DNA from: Sphaerisporangium siamense
Lineage (GTDB): Bacteria; Actinomycetota; Actinomycetes; Streptosporangiales; Streptosporangiaceae
Assembly (NCBI RefSeq): GCF_014205275.1
Contig: NZ_JACHND010000001.1
Coordinates: forward strand, 6,014,001 to 6,078,000
Direction: 5' to 3'
Length of the DNA stretch: 64,000 nucleotides
Shown here: in pieces, positions 51,554 to 60,725 of the stretch
Numbering within the stretch: position 1 is the first letter of the stretch
How the letters are laid out: the number at the start of each line of letters is the position of its first letter
Program-made: the position numbers and the translations under genes
Notes under the pieces: generated by a model
Seen by the model: only the letters and a program-made list of their open reading frames with translations
Told to the model about the DNA's origin: nothing
Databases searched by the model: none

Positions 51554-53470
51554 TCACTCCCGGCCGGACAGGGTCTCCCTGAGGCCGCACACGGCGCGGT
51601 TCACCCGTTCCAGCGGCCCCTCGGTGGCCGGGCCGGGGCCGTGCACCGGCCTGCCCTCCCGCACCGCGCCGGCGATCCCCTCCAGGGACCGCGCCGCCTC
51701 CCGCACCGACTCCGGCGACGGCGGCGGCGCGCCGTGCTCGGTGCGCGCGACCGTGGCGGCGGTGGCGTCCGCGACCTGCTCCAGCGCGGTCATCGGGGCC
51801 ATCCACGTGGTCACGCGCCGGCTCACCACGGGCGGTTCCGTCACCGCCCGCTGGAAGACCGTGCGCAGGTCGGCCAGCGCGTCGAACGCCTCCCGCCGCA
51901 GCGTGGCACGGCCCGGGTGGGCGGGGTCGAAGGCGTGGCGCACGTAGCGGGCGATCGCCGCGACCGCGTCGGCGAACCGGGGCCGCACGGGCGCGTGCCA
52001 GCTCGCCGGCCAGGGCAGGTAGCCGAGCAGCAGCACGATGCCGCACCCGGCCAGCGTGTCCACCAGCCGGATCTCCGCCAGCCGCGGCCCCCCTCCGGTC
52101 AGCAGGTCGACCAGCAGCACCACCAGCGGCACCTGGAACGTCGACATCAGCCCCCAGTTGCGCTGCCGTCCGTACGGCAGCAGCGCGGCGAAGACGGCGA
52201 TCGGGGCCAGGATGGCCGGGCCGTAGGGGACGGCCCACAGGATCACGGTGCCGATGACGGCCCCGGCGACCGTGCCGAGCCCCCGCTGTACCGCCCGCGC
52301 GAACACCGAGCCGAAGTCGGGCTTGAGCACCAGCGCGACGGTCAGCGTGGTCCAGTACGACCGCTCCAGCCAGTGCAGCTCGTTGAGCGCCGCCGCCGCG
52401 CCCATGCACAGCGTGAGGCGGGCGGTGTAGACGCGGGTGAGGGGGCCCGACCACACCCGCCGCCAGATCGCCGCCAGCCGCGCCGCCCGTCCCACCGGCT
52501 CGTAGGGCATCTCCGCGGCGTCCAGGTCGCCGCGCGCCTCGGCGCACACCAGGTCGGTGGCCCCGTTCACCGCCGAGCACAGCGCGGACAGCGCGGGCGA
52601 GGACGGCTCCAGGCGCAGGCCCGGAGGGTGGCGGCCGCGCTCCACGGCCTCGGCGAGCGCGCGGACCGCGTCCACGACCTCAGGAGGAGGGTCGCGGCCC
52701 TCCTGGGTCAGCGAGACCAGCGCGTGGCGGATCTGCGCGGCCTGGTTGAGCAGGGCCACCAGGTGGGTGCGCTCGGCGTCGGGGCCCGAGGCCCCCGAGC
52801 GCGCCCCGAACACCACCTCGTACGCCCGCTTGATCGCGTCGTCGAACGCCGCCAGCGGCCCGCCGGGCGCGCCGGGATCCTCGGCGAGACGGGCCAGCGC
52901 GCGGTAGACCCCCGCCACCGCGGCCGCCTCCGCCGCGCGCGGCCGGAAGGGCCAGCCCGCCAGGGACAGGATCAGCGCCCACAGCGCCCCGGAGAAGTAG
53001 GCCAGGGCGCCGTACGCCCCGGCCTCGCGGAACGGCACCCCCTGGGCGATCACCGTCATCACCAGGAGCTGCAGCGAGCCGATCGACCCGGCGTCCCCGG
53101 CCGTGCTGACCAGCGCCGCCACCACCGCGACCAGGGCCACGCCCGCGACCGCCCACCAGCCCGCCCCCCGCATGGCGTGCCCGACCACGTAGCCGGTCGC
53201 GCCGCCCACCCCCGCCGAGGCCACCCGGATCAGCCGCGCCCTGTAGGACCCGCCGCGGTCGGCCAGCCCCGCCGCCATGCCGCCCATCGCGGGCAGCAGC
53301 CCCCGGACGAGCTGCCCGGTGAGCAGGGCCACCACCAGCGGGACGACGACGGAGGCCGCCATGCGCAGCATGGGCCCCCACTCGGGGCGGGCCGACGCCG
53401 GGCGCACGGCCTCCACCAGCCAGCCGGGCGCGACGTCGGCGAGCCGGTCCGGGCGCGACAGCCGGGGCAC
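51554..53470 (-). CDS. FUSC-family integral membrane protein
   Basis: 638 aa, GTG start six bases after the hydroxylase large-subunit stop. Two clusters of hydrophobic segments (residues about 35-170 and 330-460) surround a cytoplasmic region; the second has SYWTTLTVALVLKPDFGSVF followed by RGLGTVAGAVIGT, the FUSC signature. Relatives include aromatic acid exporters such as AaeB. Its position as the last gene of the hydroxylase operon suggests export of a hydroxylase substrate or product. Confidence 0.85.
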   Translation of the reverse strand: MPRLSRPDRLADVAPGWLVEAVRPASARPEWGPMLRMAASVVVPLVVALLTGQLVRGLLPAMGGMAAGLADRGGSYRARLIRVASAGVGGATGYVVGHAMRGAGWWAVAGVALVAVVAALVSTAGDAGSIGSLQLLVMTVIAQGVPFREAGAYGALAYFSGALWALILSLAGWPFRPRAAEAAAVAGVYRALARLAEDPGAPGGPLAAFDDAIKRAYEVVFGARSGASGPDAERTHLVALLNQAAQIRHALVSLTQEGRDPPPEVVDAVRALAEAVERGRHPPGLRLEPSSPALSALCSAVNGATDLVCAEARGDLDAAEMPYEPVGRAARLAAIWRRVWSGPLTRVYTARLTLCMGAAAALNELHWLERSYWTTLTVALVLKPDFGSVFARAVQRGLGTVAGAVIGTVILWAVPYGPAILAPIAVFAALLPYGRQRNWGLMSTFQVPLVVLLVDLLTGGGPRLAEIRLVDTLAGCGIVLLLGYLPWPASWHAPVRPRFADAVAAIARYVRHAFDPAHPGRATLRREAFDALADLRTVFQRAVTEPPVVSRRVTTWMAPMTALEQVADATAATVARTEHGAPPPSPESVREAARSLEGIAGAVREGRPVHGPGPATEGPLERVNRAVCGLRETLSGRE

Positions 53471-53476
53471 CGCGCC

Positions 53477-55567
53477 TCAGCGCACCAGGCGGTCCAGGCG
53501 GATGGGCAGGTCGCGGACCCGCACGCCGGTCGCGTGGTGGACGGCGTTGGCCACCGCGGCCGCGGTGCCCACGATGCCGATCTCGCCGATGCCCTTCGCC
53601 CCCATCGGGTTGAGGTGCGGGTCGTCCTCCTCCACCCAGTACGCCCGCACGTCCGGCACGTCGGCGTGGGCGGCGATGTGGTACTGGGCCAGGTCGTGGT
53701 TCAGGTAGTCGCCGAACCGGTCGTCCATGACGCTCTCCTCCATCAGCGCCATCGACAGGCCCATCGTCATGCCCCCGACGAACTGCGAGCGTGCCGTCTT
53801 GGGGTTGACGATCCGCCCGGCGGCGAACACCCCGAGCAGGCGGGTCACCCGCGTCTCGCCGGTGGCGGCGTCCACGGCGACCTCGGCGAACTGCGCGCCG
53901 AAGGCGTGCCGCGCGTACTTCTCCTGCTCCTTGATCTCCTGGGCGGTGGCGGCCGACGCCTCGGCGCCGCCGGGCGGCACCCGGCCGCCCGACTCCTCCA
54001 GCTCGCGCGTCAGCGCCTCGCAGGCCCGCACGACCGCGGTGCCCCACGAGGCGGTGCCCATCGACCCGCCCGCCACCGGGGCCTGCGGCAGCGCGCTGTC
54101 GCCGATCTCCACCCGCACCAGCGCGACCGGGGCGCGCAGGGCGTCGGCCGCGATCTGGGTCAGGACCGTCTTGGCGCCGGTGCCGATGTCGGCGGCGGCG
54201 ATCCGCACGGTGTAGGAGCCGTCCGGCTCGGCGCGCGCGGTGGCCTGGGCAGGCGCGCGGTAGGCCGGGTAGGTCGAGGAGGCCACGCCGGTGCCGTACA
54301 GCAGCCCGCCGCGCCGCCGCACCCCCGGGCGCGGGTCCCGGTCCTCCCAGCCGAACCGCCCGGCCCCCTCGCGCAGGCAGGCCAGCAGGTTGCGTGAGCT
54401 GAACGGCAGCCCGGTGTCGGGGTCCGCGGCGGGCTCGTTGCGCGCCCGCAACTCGATCGGGTCCACACCGCAGGCCACGGCCAGCTCGTCCATCGCCGAC
54501 TCCAGCGCGAACATGCCCGGGGTCTCGCCCGGCGCGCGCATCCACGACGGGGTGGGGACGTCCAGCCTGACCAGCCGGTGGGTGGTGCGCCGGTGCGGCG
54601 CGGCGTACATCATGCGGGTGACGACGGCGGTCTGCTCGGCGAACTCCGCGAGCGTCGAGGTCTGCTCCCACACCTCGTGGACGATCGCGCCCAGCCTGCC
54701 GTCGGCCTCGGCGCCGAGCCGCACCCGCTGGATCGTCGGGGTGCGGTAGCCGGTGACCGCGAACATCTCGCGCCGCGTCACCGCCAGCTTGACCGGACGG
54801 CCGACCTGTTTGGCCGCCAGCGCCGCGAGCACCACGTACGGGTGTGCCCGGCCCTTGGACCCGAAGCCGCCGCCGACGTACGGCGCGATGACCCGCACCT
54901 GCTCGGGCGGCATGCCGAACAGCGGCGCGAGCTGGCCGCGCAGCCCCGACGGCTGCTGGGTGGAGTCGTGGACCGTCAGCCCGCCCGCGTCCCACTCGGC
55001 GATCGCGGCGTGCGGCTCCATCGGGTTGTTGTGCTCGGCGGGGGTGGTGTAGGTGGCGTCCACGACGACCGGGGACGAGGCCAGGGCCGCGTCGGGGTCG
55101 CCGCGCTCGTCGTCGGCGGGGTAGCGCGGGTTGACGTGCTCGGGCCGGTACAAGCGGGGATGGTCGGCGCGCAGCTCGACGTCGTGCCCTTCCTCGGCGT
55201 ACTCCGGGCGCAGCAGCGCGGCGGCCTCCTGGGCGGCCTCCAGCGTCTCGGCGACCACGACCGCGACGTACTGGCCCCGGTAGGCGACGCGCGGCGACTG
55301 CAGCACCGACAGCTCGGCGGCGTCGCTCGGCGCGAGGCGCGGCGCGTTGCCGTGCCAGATCACCGCGATCACCCCGGGCACCTTGAGCGCGGCGCCGGCG
55401 TCCAGGCCCTTGATCTCGCCCCTGGCGATCGTGGCCTGCACGGGCGCGGCGTAGGTCAGGTCGCGGGGGCGGTACTCGAAGGCGAAGCGGGCGGCGCCGG
55501 TGACCTTCTCCACGCCGTCCACCCGGTCCAGGGCCGATCCGACGTACCTGACGTCCGTGGTGGTCAT
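53477..55567 (-). CDS. Molybdenum hydroxylase large subunit (xanthine dehydrogenase/PaoC type)
   Basis: 696 aa, ATG overlapping the FAD-subunit stop. Begins VGSALDRVDGVEKVTGAARF. Moco-binding motifs include IAPYVGGGFGSKG, MRAPGETPGMFALESAMDEL and GGSMGTASWG, and the catalytic Glu is in GAKGIGEIGIVG near the C-terminus. The overall form resembles aldehyde oxidoreductase PaoC/YagR rather than a canonical xanthine dehydrogenase, so aromatic aldehydes are plausible substrates. Confidence 0.9.
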   Translation of the reverse strand: MTTTDVRYVGSALDRVDGVEKVTGAARFAFEYRPRDLTYAAPVQATIARGEIKGLDAGAALKVPGVIAVIWHGNAPRLAPSDAAELSVLQSPRVAYRGQYVAVVVAETLEAAQEAAALLRPEYAEEGHDVELRADHPRLYRPEHVNPRYPADDERGDPDAALASSPVVVDATYTTPAEHNNPMEPHAAIAEWDAGGLTVHDSTQQPSGLRGQLAPLFGMPPEQVRVIAPYVGGGFGSKGRAHPYVVLAALAAKQVGRPVKLAVTRREMFAVTGYRTPTIQRVRLGAEADGRLGAIVHEVWEQTSTLAEFAEQTAVVTRMMYAAPHRRTTHRLVRLDVPTPSWMRAPGETPGMFALESAMDELAVACGVDPIELRARNEPAADPDTGLPFSSRNLLACLREGAGRFGWEDRDPRPGVRRRGGLLYGTGVASSTYPAYRAPAQATARAEPDGSYTVRIAAADIGTGAKTVLTQIAADALRAPVALVRVEIGDSALPQAPVAGGSMGTASWGTAVVRACEALTRELEESGGRVPPGGAEASAATAQEIKEQEKYARHAFGAQFAEVAVDAATGETRVTRLLGVFAAGRIVNPKTARSQFVGGMTMGLSMALMEESVMDDRFGDYLNHDLAQYHIAAHADVPDVRAYWVEEDDPHLNPMGAKGIGEIGIVGTAAAVANAVHHATGVRVRDLPIRLDRLVR

Positions 55568-56544
55568 GGCATCTCCGCGAGGTCGGCGAGCACGCGTACG
55601 AGCAGGTTGCGGGCGAGCGGCACCTTGAAGCCGTTGCGGGGCAGCGGCCGGGCGGCGGCGAGCTCGGCGTCGGCGGCCCGCGCGAACGCGGCCTCGGTGG
55701 CCGGGGCGCCGCGCAGCGCGGCCTCGGCCGCCTCGGCCCGCCAGGGCGCGTGCGCGACGGCGCCGAGGGCGATGCGGCAGTCGCGCACCACGCCGCCGTC
55801 CACCTCCAGCGCCGCGGCGACCGACAGGACCGCGAAGGAGAACGAGGCGCGGTCGCGGGCCTTGCGGTAGCGGGAGCGCGCGGCGAGCGGCAGCGCGGGC
55901 AGCTCGACCGCCGTGATCAGGTCGCCCGGTTCCAGCACGGTGTCGCGGCTCGGGTCGTCGCCGGGCAGGCGGTGCAGGCCCGGCATGGGGACGGCGCGCG
56001 CGCCGCCGGGGCCCTCCACGCGCACCAGCGCGCCGAGCGCGACCAGCGCGACCGCCATGTCGGAGGGGTGGGTGGCCACGCAGCTCTCGGAGTGGCCGAG
56101 GATCGCCAGGTTGCGGTGGTCGCCGGTGCGCGCCGGGCAGCCCGAGCCCGGCTCGCGCTTGTTGCACGGCTTGGTGACGTCCTGGAAGTAGGCGCAGCGG
56201 GTGCGCTGCAGCAGGTTGCCGCCCACGGTGGCCATGTTGCGGAGCTGGCCGGAGGCGCCCGACAGCAGCGCCTGGGCGAGCATCGGGTAGCGGCGCCGCA
56301 CCAGCGGGTGGGCGGCCAGGTCGCCGTTGCGCACGCCCGCGCCGACCAGCAGGCCCCCGCCGGGGGTCTCCTCGATCACGTCGGCGGCGAGGCGGCTGAC
56401 GTCGACCAGCGTGCCGGGCGTGACCACGCCGAGCCGCATCAGGTCGACGAGGTTGGTGCCGCCGCCGAGGTAGACCGCGCCGTCGCCGAGCGCGGCCACG
56501 GCCGAGCGCGCGTCGGCGGGACGCGCGTAGGCGAAGGGCCTCAT
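55564..56544 (-). CDS. Molybdenum hydroxylase FAD subunit (PaoB-like, with extra Fe-S cysteines)
   Basis: 326 aa. FAD-binding motifs VYLGGGTNLVDLMRLG and MATVGGNLLQRTRCAYFQ are present. Cysteines in RTRCAYFQDVTKPCNKREPG, then GCPARTG and ESCVATHPSD match the additional 4Fe-4S site known in E. coli PaoB. It passes electrons from the 2Fe-2S subunit to FAD and on to an acceptor. ATGA overlaps with both neighbours show a tight operon. Confidence 0.9.
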   Translation of the reverse strand: MRPFAYARPADARSAVAALGDGAVYLGGGTNLVDLMRLGVVTPGTLVDVSRLAADVIEETPGGGLLVGAGVRNGDLAAHPLVRRRYPMLAQALLSGASGQLRNMATVGGNLLQRTRCAYFQDVTKPCNKREPGSGCPARTGDHRNLAILGHSESCVATHPSDMAVALVALGALVRVEGPGGARAVPMPGLHRLPGDDPSRDTVLEPGDLITAVELPALPLAARSRYRKARDRASFSFAVLSVAAALEVDGGVVRDCRIALGAVAHAPWRAEAAEAALRGAPATEAAFARAADAELAAARPLPRNGFKVPLARNLLVRVLADLAEMP

Positions 56545-57095
56545 CGCGACACCTCCGCGATCGCCGCGACGATACCGGGGTAGGCGCCGCAGCGGCACAG
56601 GTTGCCGCTCATGCGCTCGCGGATCTCCTCCTCGTCCAGGACCGGACGGTCGGCGGCGACGTCGGCGGTGACCGCGCTCGGCCAGCCCCGGTCCGCCTCC
56701 TCCAGCATCCCGGCCGCCGAGCAGAGCTGCCCGGGGGTGCAGTAGCCGCACTGGAAGGCGTCGTGCTCGATGAACGCCTTCTGCAGCGGGTGCAGGCCGC
56801 CGGGGCCCTCCAGCCCCTCGACGGTCGTGATCGGACGGTCGTCGACGGTCACCGTGAGCGTCAGGCACGCGGTGACGCGCCTGCCGTCCACCAGGACCGT
56901 GCACGCCCCGCACTGGCCGTGGTCGCAGCCCTTCTTGGCGCCGGCGAGGCCGAGGCGTTCGCGGAGGGTGTCGAGCAGGGTCTCCCGCGTGTCAACGGAA
57001 AGGGGATATGGCCGTCCGTTTACGGACAGTTCGAGGTCGACGGTCATCGGTACCGGGGCGGAGTCGCCCCGCGGTTCGTTCGCTCGGGCCTTCAC
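56541..57095 (-). CDS. Molybdenum hydroxylase 2Fe-2S subunit
   Basis: 184 aa if the GTG at 57093-57095 is used (GGGAAG six bases before it); ATGs at 57045-57047 (168 aa) and 57144-57146 (201 aa) are alternatives. The plant-type ferredoxin domain has GCDHGQCGACTVLVDGRR, and the second cluster domain has AFQCGYCTPGQLCSAA and SGNLCRCGAYPGIVAAI. No Tat signal is visible, so the enzyme is probably cytoplasmic, unlike PaoABC. First gene of the operon, divergent from the XRE-cupin gene. Confidence 0.9.
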   Translation of the reverse strand: MKARANEPRGDSAPVPMTVDLELSVNGRPYPLSVDTRETLLDTLRERLGLAGAKKGCDHGQCGACTVLVDGRRVTACLTLTVTVDDRPITTVEGLEGPGGLHPLQKAFIEHDAFQCGYCTPGQLCSAAGMLEEADRGWPSAVTADVAADRPVLDEEEIRERMSGNLCRCGAYPGIVAAIAEVSR

Positions 57096-57298
57096 CCGCG
57101 CTTCCCTACCCCCGGCGGCGCCAGGGATACCCCATGAGTTCTCCATGGTGAGGGGCCGAAGGCGGACGGCCGGTCATCGCGCGGTCACGGGAACGCCCCG
57201 CCGGGCCCCCGCGCCGGGCGGGCACGGGTTGGCACGCGCCAGGCGGTTGTTGTGAAATATCGTGCGGCGAGGTATGCGACGCGGAGGGGGAGTTTCGG

Positions 57299-57919
57299 GT
57301 GGGCATGTCGGAGCACCGGAGCCGCGACGCCGGTGACGACCACGCGGAGGCCGTGGGCGCCCGGATGCGCCGCTTCCGCAAGGAACGCGGCATGACGCTG
57401 CGCGGCCTTTCCACGCGCTCCGGGCTGTCGATCGGCTTCCTGTCCCAGGTCGAGCGGGGTATCTCCTCCATCGGCCTGACCGCGCTGAACGGCGTCGCCG
57501 CGGCGCTGGACCGCAGCGTGGCCGACTTCTTCGACGGCGACCCGCCGTCCGGCGACGAGGACAAGGTGACGCGGCTGCCATTCCACTTCACCCTCACCCG
57601 CAGGGCGGAGGCGGCCACCGAGTACGTCTCCGGGCAGCAGACCTACCGCATGCTGTCCTCCCGGGGGCCGCACCTGGTGCTGGAGCCGCTGCTCGTGCGG
57701 ATCGCCCCGGGCGGCCGGCGCGAGGACGCCTACGGGCACGCCGGGGAGGAGTTCGCGTTCGTCCTGGAGGGCGAGCTGCTGTACGAGGTCGAGGGCGTGG
57801 AGCACCGGCTGTTCCCCGGGGACAGCGTCCACCTGCGTTCGACGGTGCCGCACAGCATGTACAACGACACCGACCAGGTGACGACGGTGGTGTCGGTGGT
57901 CACGCCACGTCTGTACTGA
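57299..57919 (+). CDS. XRE-family regulator with cupin sensor domain
   Basis: 206 aa from the GTG at 57299 eight bases after GGAGGGGGAG; an ATG two codons later is possible. The HTH reads TLRGLSTRSGLSIGFLSQVE, and the C-terminal cupin has GHAGEEFAFVLEGELLYEVE and DSVHLRSTVPHSMYN. It is divergent from the molybdenum hydroxylase operon across about 200 bp and is its likely regulator. Such proteins usually sense small metabolites. Confidence 0.9.
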   Translation: MGMSEHRSRDAGDDHAEAVGARMRRFRKERGMTLRGLSTRSGLSIGFLSQVERGISSIGLTALNGVAAALDRSVADFFDGDPPSGDEDKVTRLPFHFTLTRRAEAATEYVSGQQTYRMLSSRGPHLVLEPLLVRIAPGGRREDAYGHAGEEFAFVLEGELLYEVEGVEHRLFPGDSVHLRSTVPHSMYNDTDQVTTVVSVVTPRLY

Positions 57920-57983
57920 GCCCATAAGCGGCCTATCTGGCGCGTGTTCAGCAGGACGTGAACGGCGTGAACATCCGGCCCCG

Positions 57984-58853
57984 TCACATGGCCGTGCGCG
58001 CCGACCACAGTTCGGGGAACACGTCCCGCCGCAGGCTGCGCTCCAGCCACGTCAGGCCGCTCGACCCGCCCGACCCGGGCTTGGCGCCCATGGAGCGGCG
58101 CACGGCCATCAGGTGGCGGTAGCGCCAGTCGGAGAACCGCTCCGACAGGTCGGTGAGCGTCTCGGCGAGCGTCCACAGGTCCTCGCCGGGGCCGCCCTCG
58201 GCGTAGACCTTCACCCAGGCGGCCTCGACCTGAGGGCTCGGGACGTACTCGGCGGCCGGGTCGGCGGCGGGCGGGAGGTCGAACCCGCGCCGGGCGAGCA
58301 GGGCGAGCACGCTGTCGTACAGGCTCGGCGCGCGCAGCGCGGCCACCAGTTCCTGGTACACGCGGGGGTTGCGCCGGTGCGGGCGGGTGAGCGGCTCGGA
58401 CTTGTTGCCGAGCAGGAACTCCAGGTGGCGGTACATGGCGGACTGGAATCCCGACGCCTCGCCGAGCGCGTCGCGGAAGGAGTTGAACTGCGCGGGGGTC
58501 AGCCACGACAGCGCCGCCCAGGAGGCGTTGAGCGCCTCGAAGTAGCGCACGCTCCTGGCCAGGACGGCGGTCGCCGCGACGATGTCGTCGGCGTCCAGCA
58601 GCCGCTGCGCCAGCCGCCACTCGGCGCGGATCAGCCCGAAGTAGAGCTCCATCACCTGGGTGGTGACGAGGAACGCGCGCTCCTCGGGCAGGTCGGTGAC
58701 GGGCCGTTGCAGCCCGTGCAGCGCCTCGGCCGCCACGTAGTCGTCGTACGGCGTCCCGGAGGTGAACTCCAGTTTGGGCGCACCGTGATCGGCCACGGCC
58801 CGGGAGGGGCGCCGCCGCGCGCCCGCCAGGCCGATCCGCCTTCTCGTCGTCAT
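57984..58853 (-). CDS. kynA: Tryptophan 2,3-dioxygenase
   Basis: 289 aa. TDO motifs are LEFTSGTPYDDYVAAEALHG, FLVTTQVMELYFGLIRAEW, GFQSAMYRHLEFLLGNK and, near the end, DWRYRHLMAVRRSMGAKPGS followed by GGSSG, which hold the haem His and substrate contacts. It opens the indole ring of tryptophan to N-formylkynurenine. It is divergent from an Lrp/AsnC gene; the formamidase-like hydrolase lies beyond that gene. Confidence 0.95.
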   Translation of the reverse strand: MTTRRRIGLAGARRRPSRAVADHGAPKLEFTSGTPYDDYVAAEALHGLQRPVTDLPEERAFLVTTQVMELYFGLIRAEWRLAQRLLDADDIVAATAVLARSVRYFEALNASWAALSWLTPAQFNSFRDALGEASGFQSAMYRHLEFLLGNKSEPLTRPHRRNPRVYQELVAALRAPSLYDSVLALLARRGFDLPPAADPAAEYVPSPQVEAAWVKVYAEGGPGEDLWTLAETLTDLSERFSDWRYRHLMAVRRSMGAKPGSGGSSGLTWLERSLRRDVFPELWSARTAM

Positions 58854-58952
58854 GTCCGCCTCCCCGTTTCACCTCCATGTTCACTTAGGAAGAATTTTAG
58901 TGAAATACTGGGCCAGCAGCGATTCTGCCGTCCGGCTTTCTGGATGAAAGGT

Positions 58953-58973
58953 GCAAATCGGATTCCGGTTTGC
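58953..58973. promoter_or_regulatory. Inverted repeat between kynA and the Lrp gene
   Basis: GCAAATCGG and CCGGTTTGC (8 of 9 paired) around ATT, 12 bp upstream of the Lrp start. Size and position fit an Lrp/AsnC site controlling both divergent genes. Confidence 0.55.
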
Positions 58974-58985
58974 GGATGACGGAGC

Positions 58986-59432
58986 GTGACCGTGGACGCG
59001 ATGGACTGGGCCCTGCTGGCCGAACTGCAGGCGGACGCGAGGCTGTCCTACAGTGAGCTCTCCCGCCGGGTGCACCTCTCGGCGCCGGCCGTGGCCGAGC
59101 GGGTGCGGCGGCTGGAGGAGTCCGGCGTGATCGCCGGCTACCACGCCCGCGTCGACCTGGCCCGCGCGGGACGCAAGGTCGGCGCGCTGATCCGCATGTC
59201 CTGCTACGGCGTGCGGTGCGTGCTGCGCGACCCCCAGGCGCTGGCCTGGCCCGAGATCGTGGAGGTCCACCGGGTCACCGGCGACACGTGCTGCCTGCTG
59301 CGCGTCGCCACCACCTCGATGCCCGCCTTCGAGGAGCTCATCGACCGCCTGGCGCCCTACGGCCAGCCCTCCAGCATGATGATGCTCTCCAGCCCGCTCC
59401 CCTGGCGCGCCCTCTCCCCTATCGAGGACTGA
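58986..59432 (+). CDS. Lrp/AsnC-family regulator, likely of kynurenine pathway genes
   Basis: 148 aa, GTG start. The HTH has LLAELQADARLSYSELSRRV and SAPAVAERVRRLEESGVI; the RAM domain has VTGDTCCLLRVATTSMPAFE. Divergent from kynA with an inverted repeat between, and its 3' end overlaps the convergent hydrolase by 14 bp. It probably senses tryptophan or kynurenine (compare KynR in proteobacteria); that role is inferred. Confidence 0.9.
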   Translation: MTVDAMDWALLAELQADARLSYSELSRRVHLSAPAVAERVRRLEESGVIAGYHARVDLARAGRKVGALIRMSCYGVRCVLRDPQALAWPEIVEVHRVTGDTCCLLRVATTSMPAFEELIDRLAPYGQPSSMMMLSSPLPWRALSPIED

Positions 59433-60702
59433 GGCGGGCCGCCAGCTCGCGGGCCGTGAGCAGCCAGATCGGGGAATGAGGGTCGATGACCGCCCAGTGG
59501 TCTCCGGGGCGTTCCAGGTAGGACGCCTCCTCCCCCGCCTCGCGCGCGTACCTGCGGGAGATGTCCACGAGGTCCAGGTCGTCGGTGGCGCCCTGCACGA
59601 CCAGCTGCGGCACGCCGAGCGGGAGCCGCTCCATGGGGCCGGCCGCGGCGTAGACCTCCGGGATCCGCTCAGGCGGTCCCCCGAGCGCGTCGGACACGCC
59701 GCCGGAGCTGAGGCGGCGCCGCTCCCCCTCGACCAGATCCAGAATCCCGGCCAGCGAGACGGCCAGCGCCACCCGCACGCGCCCGGACGCCGGCCCCACC
59801 GCGGAACCCGCTACGGCGCCCGGCGCCGCGCCGCGCGTGTCGGCCGCCATGTCGGCCGCGGCGCGCAGCGCGAGCTGGCCGCCCGCGGAGTGCCCGATGA
59901 GGGCGACCCGGTCCAGGTCCAGCGGGGCGTCCACGGACGCGAGGGCCGCCACGCCGACCGCCACGTCGGCGGTGGTCGCCTGCCAGCCGTGCAGGTCGGG
60001 GCGGCGGTATTCGAGGTTCCACGACGCGAACCCGCGCCGGGCGAGGTCGATGGCCAGCGCGTCCATCAGGTCCGCGCCCCAGATCGTCCGCCAGAACCCA
60101 CCGTGGACCAGCACCGCGACCGGCGCCCGCCCTTCCGGAGGGCGCCGCGAGCCGCCGCGCGCGCCGGAGGCGTACCGCTCCCCGGCGTCGGTGTCCTCGT
60201 GCGCGGGGTTGGCGTCCTTGAGCGTGGAGTTGTCCCAGGAGGCCGCCTTTACAAAGTATCGTTCCGGGCCGTCGCCGGGTAGGCGCAGCTCGGCCCACTG
60301 GTCGGCGTGCGGCCCGTACGGGATCCGGTGCGGCGGCCACCTCAGGCGGTGGACGGCGTGCCGGATCGCCCAGATCAGCCCGGCGACGCCGCGCCCCTGG
60401 TGGTGGGCCGCGCCCCCGGCCGCCGCGATCGGCCCGACCCGGTCCAGGTCCAGCCACACCGTGCGCGGCGAGTGGTCCTCCACCAGGCCGATGAGCCGCC
60501 GCGCCTCCGGGAGCGGGCCGGGCATGACCACGAGCGCCTGCCCCTCCCCCGCCGCGCCGAGCGCCGCGCGCAGCTCCGCGACCCCGGAGACGGCCGTGAA
60601 CCGCCCGGGCACCCCGAGCGCGGCCAGCTCGGCCCCGGCCACCTCCTCCAGCAACCGCGGGTCCGCCACCAGCCCGGGACCCGCCACGACCGAAACGCCC
60701 AC
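59419..60702 (-). CDS. Kynurenine formamidase-like alpha/beta hydrolase with AroQ-like N-terminal domain
   Basis: 427 aa from the GTG at 60700-60702 eight bases after GGAGG. The C-terminal part is an alpha/beta hydrolase: AVLVHGGFWRTIWGADLMDA (oxyanion motif HGGFW, typical of kynurenine formamidase), VALIGHSAGGQLAL (nucleophile Ser), VVQGATDDLD and RPGDHWAVIDP (acid and His). The first 120 residues, VSVVAGPGLVADPRLLEEV to RGVAGLIWAIRHAVHRL, resemble a type II dehydroquinase fold but lack its catalytic GPNLNLLG motif. Next to kynA it should deformylate N-formylkynurenine. The N-terminal assignment is tentative. Confidence 0.8.
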   Translation of the reverse strand: MGVSVVAGPGLVADPRLLEEVAGAELAALGVPGRFTAVSGVAELRAALGAAGEGQALVVMPGPLPEARRLIGLVEDHSPRTVWLDLDRVGPIAAAGGAAHHQGRGVAGLIWAIRHAVHRLRWPPHRIPYGPHADQWAELRLPGDGPERYFVKAASWDNSTLKDANPAHEDTDAGERYASGARGGSRRPPEGRAPVAVLVHGGFWRTIWGADLMDALAIDLARRGFASWNLEYRRPDLHGWQATTADVAVGVAALASVDAPLDLDRVALIGHSAGGQLALRAAADMAADTRGAAPGAVAGSAVGPASGRVRVALAVSLAGILDLVEGERRRLSSGGVSDALGGPPERIPEVYAAAGPMERLPLGVPQLVVQGATDDLDLVDISRRYAREAGEEASYLERPGDHWAVIDPHSPIWLLTARELAARLSPR

Positions 60703-60725
60703 ACCGGCACCTCCGTCCACGGCCC

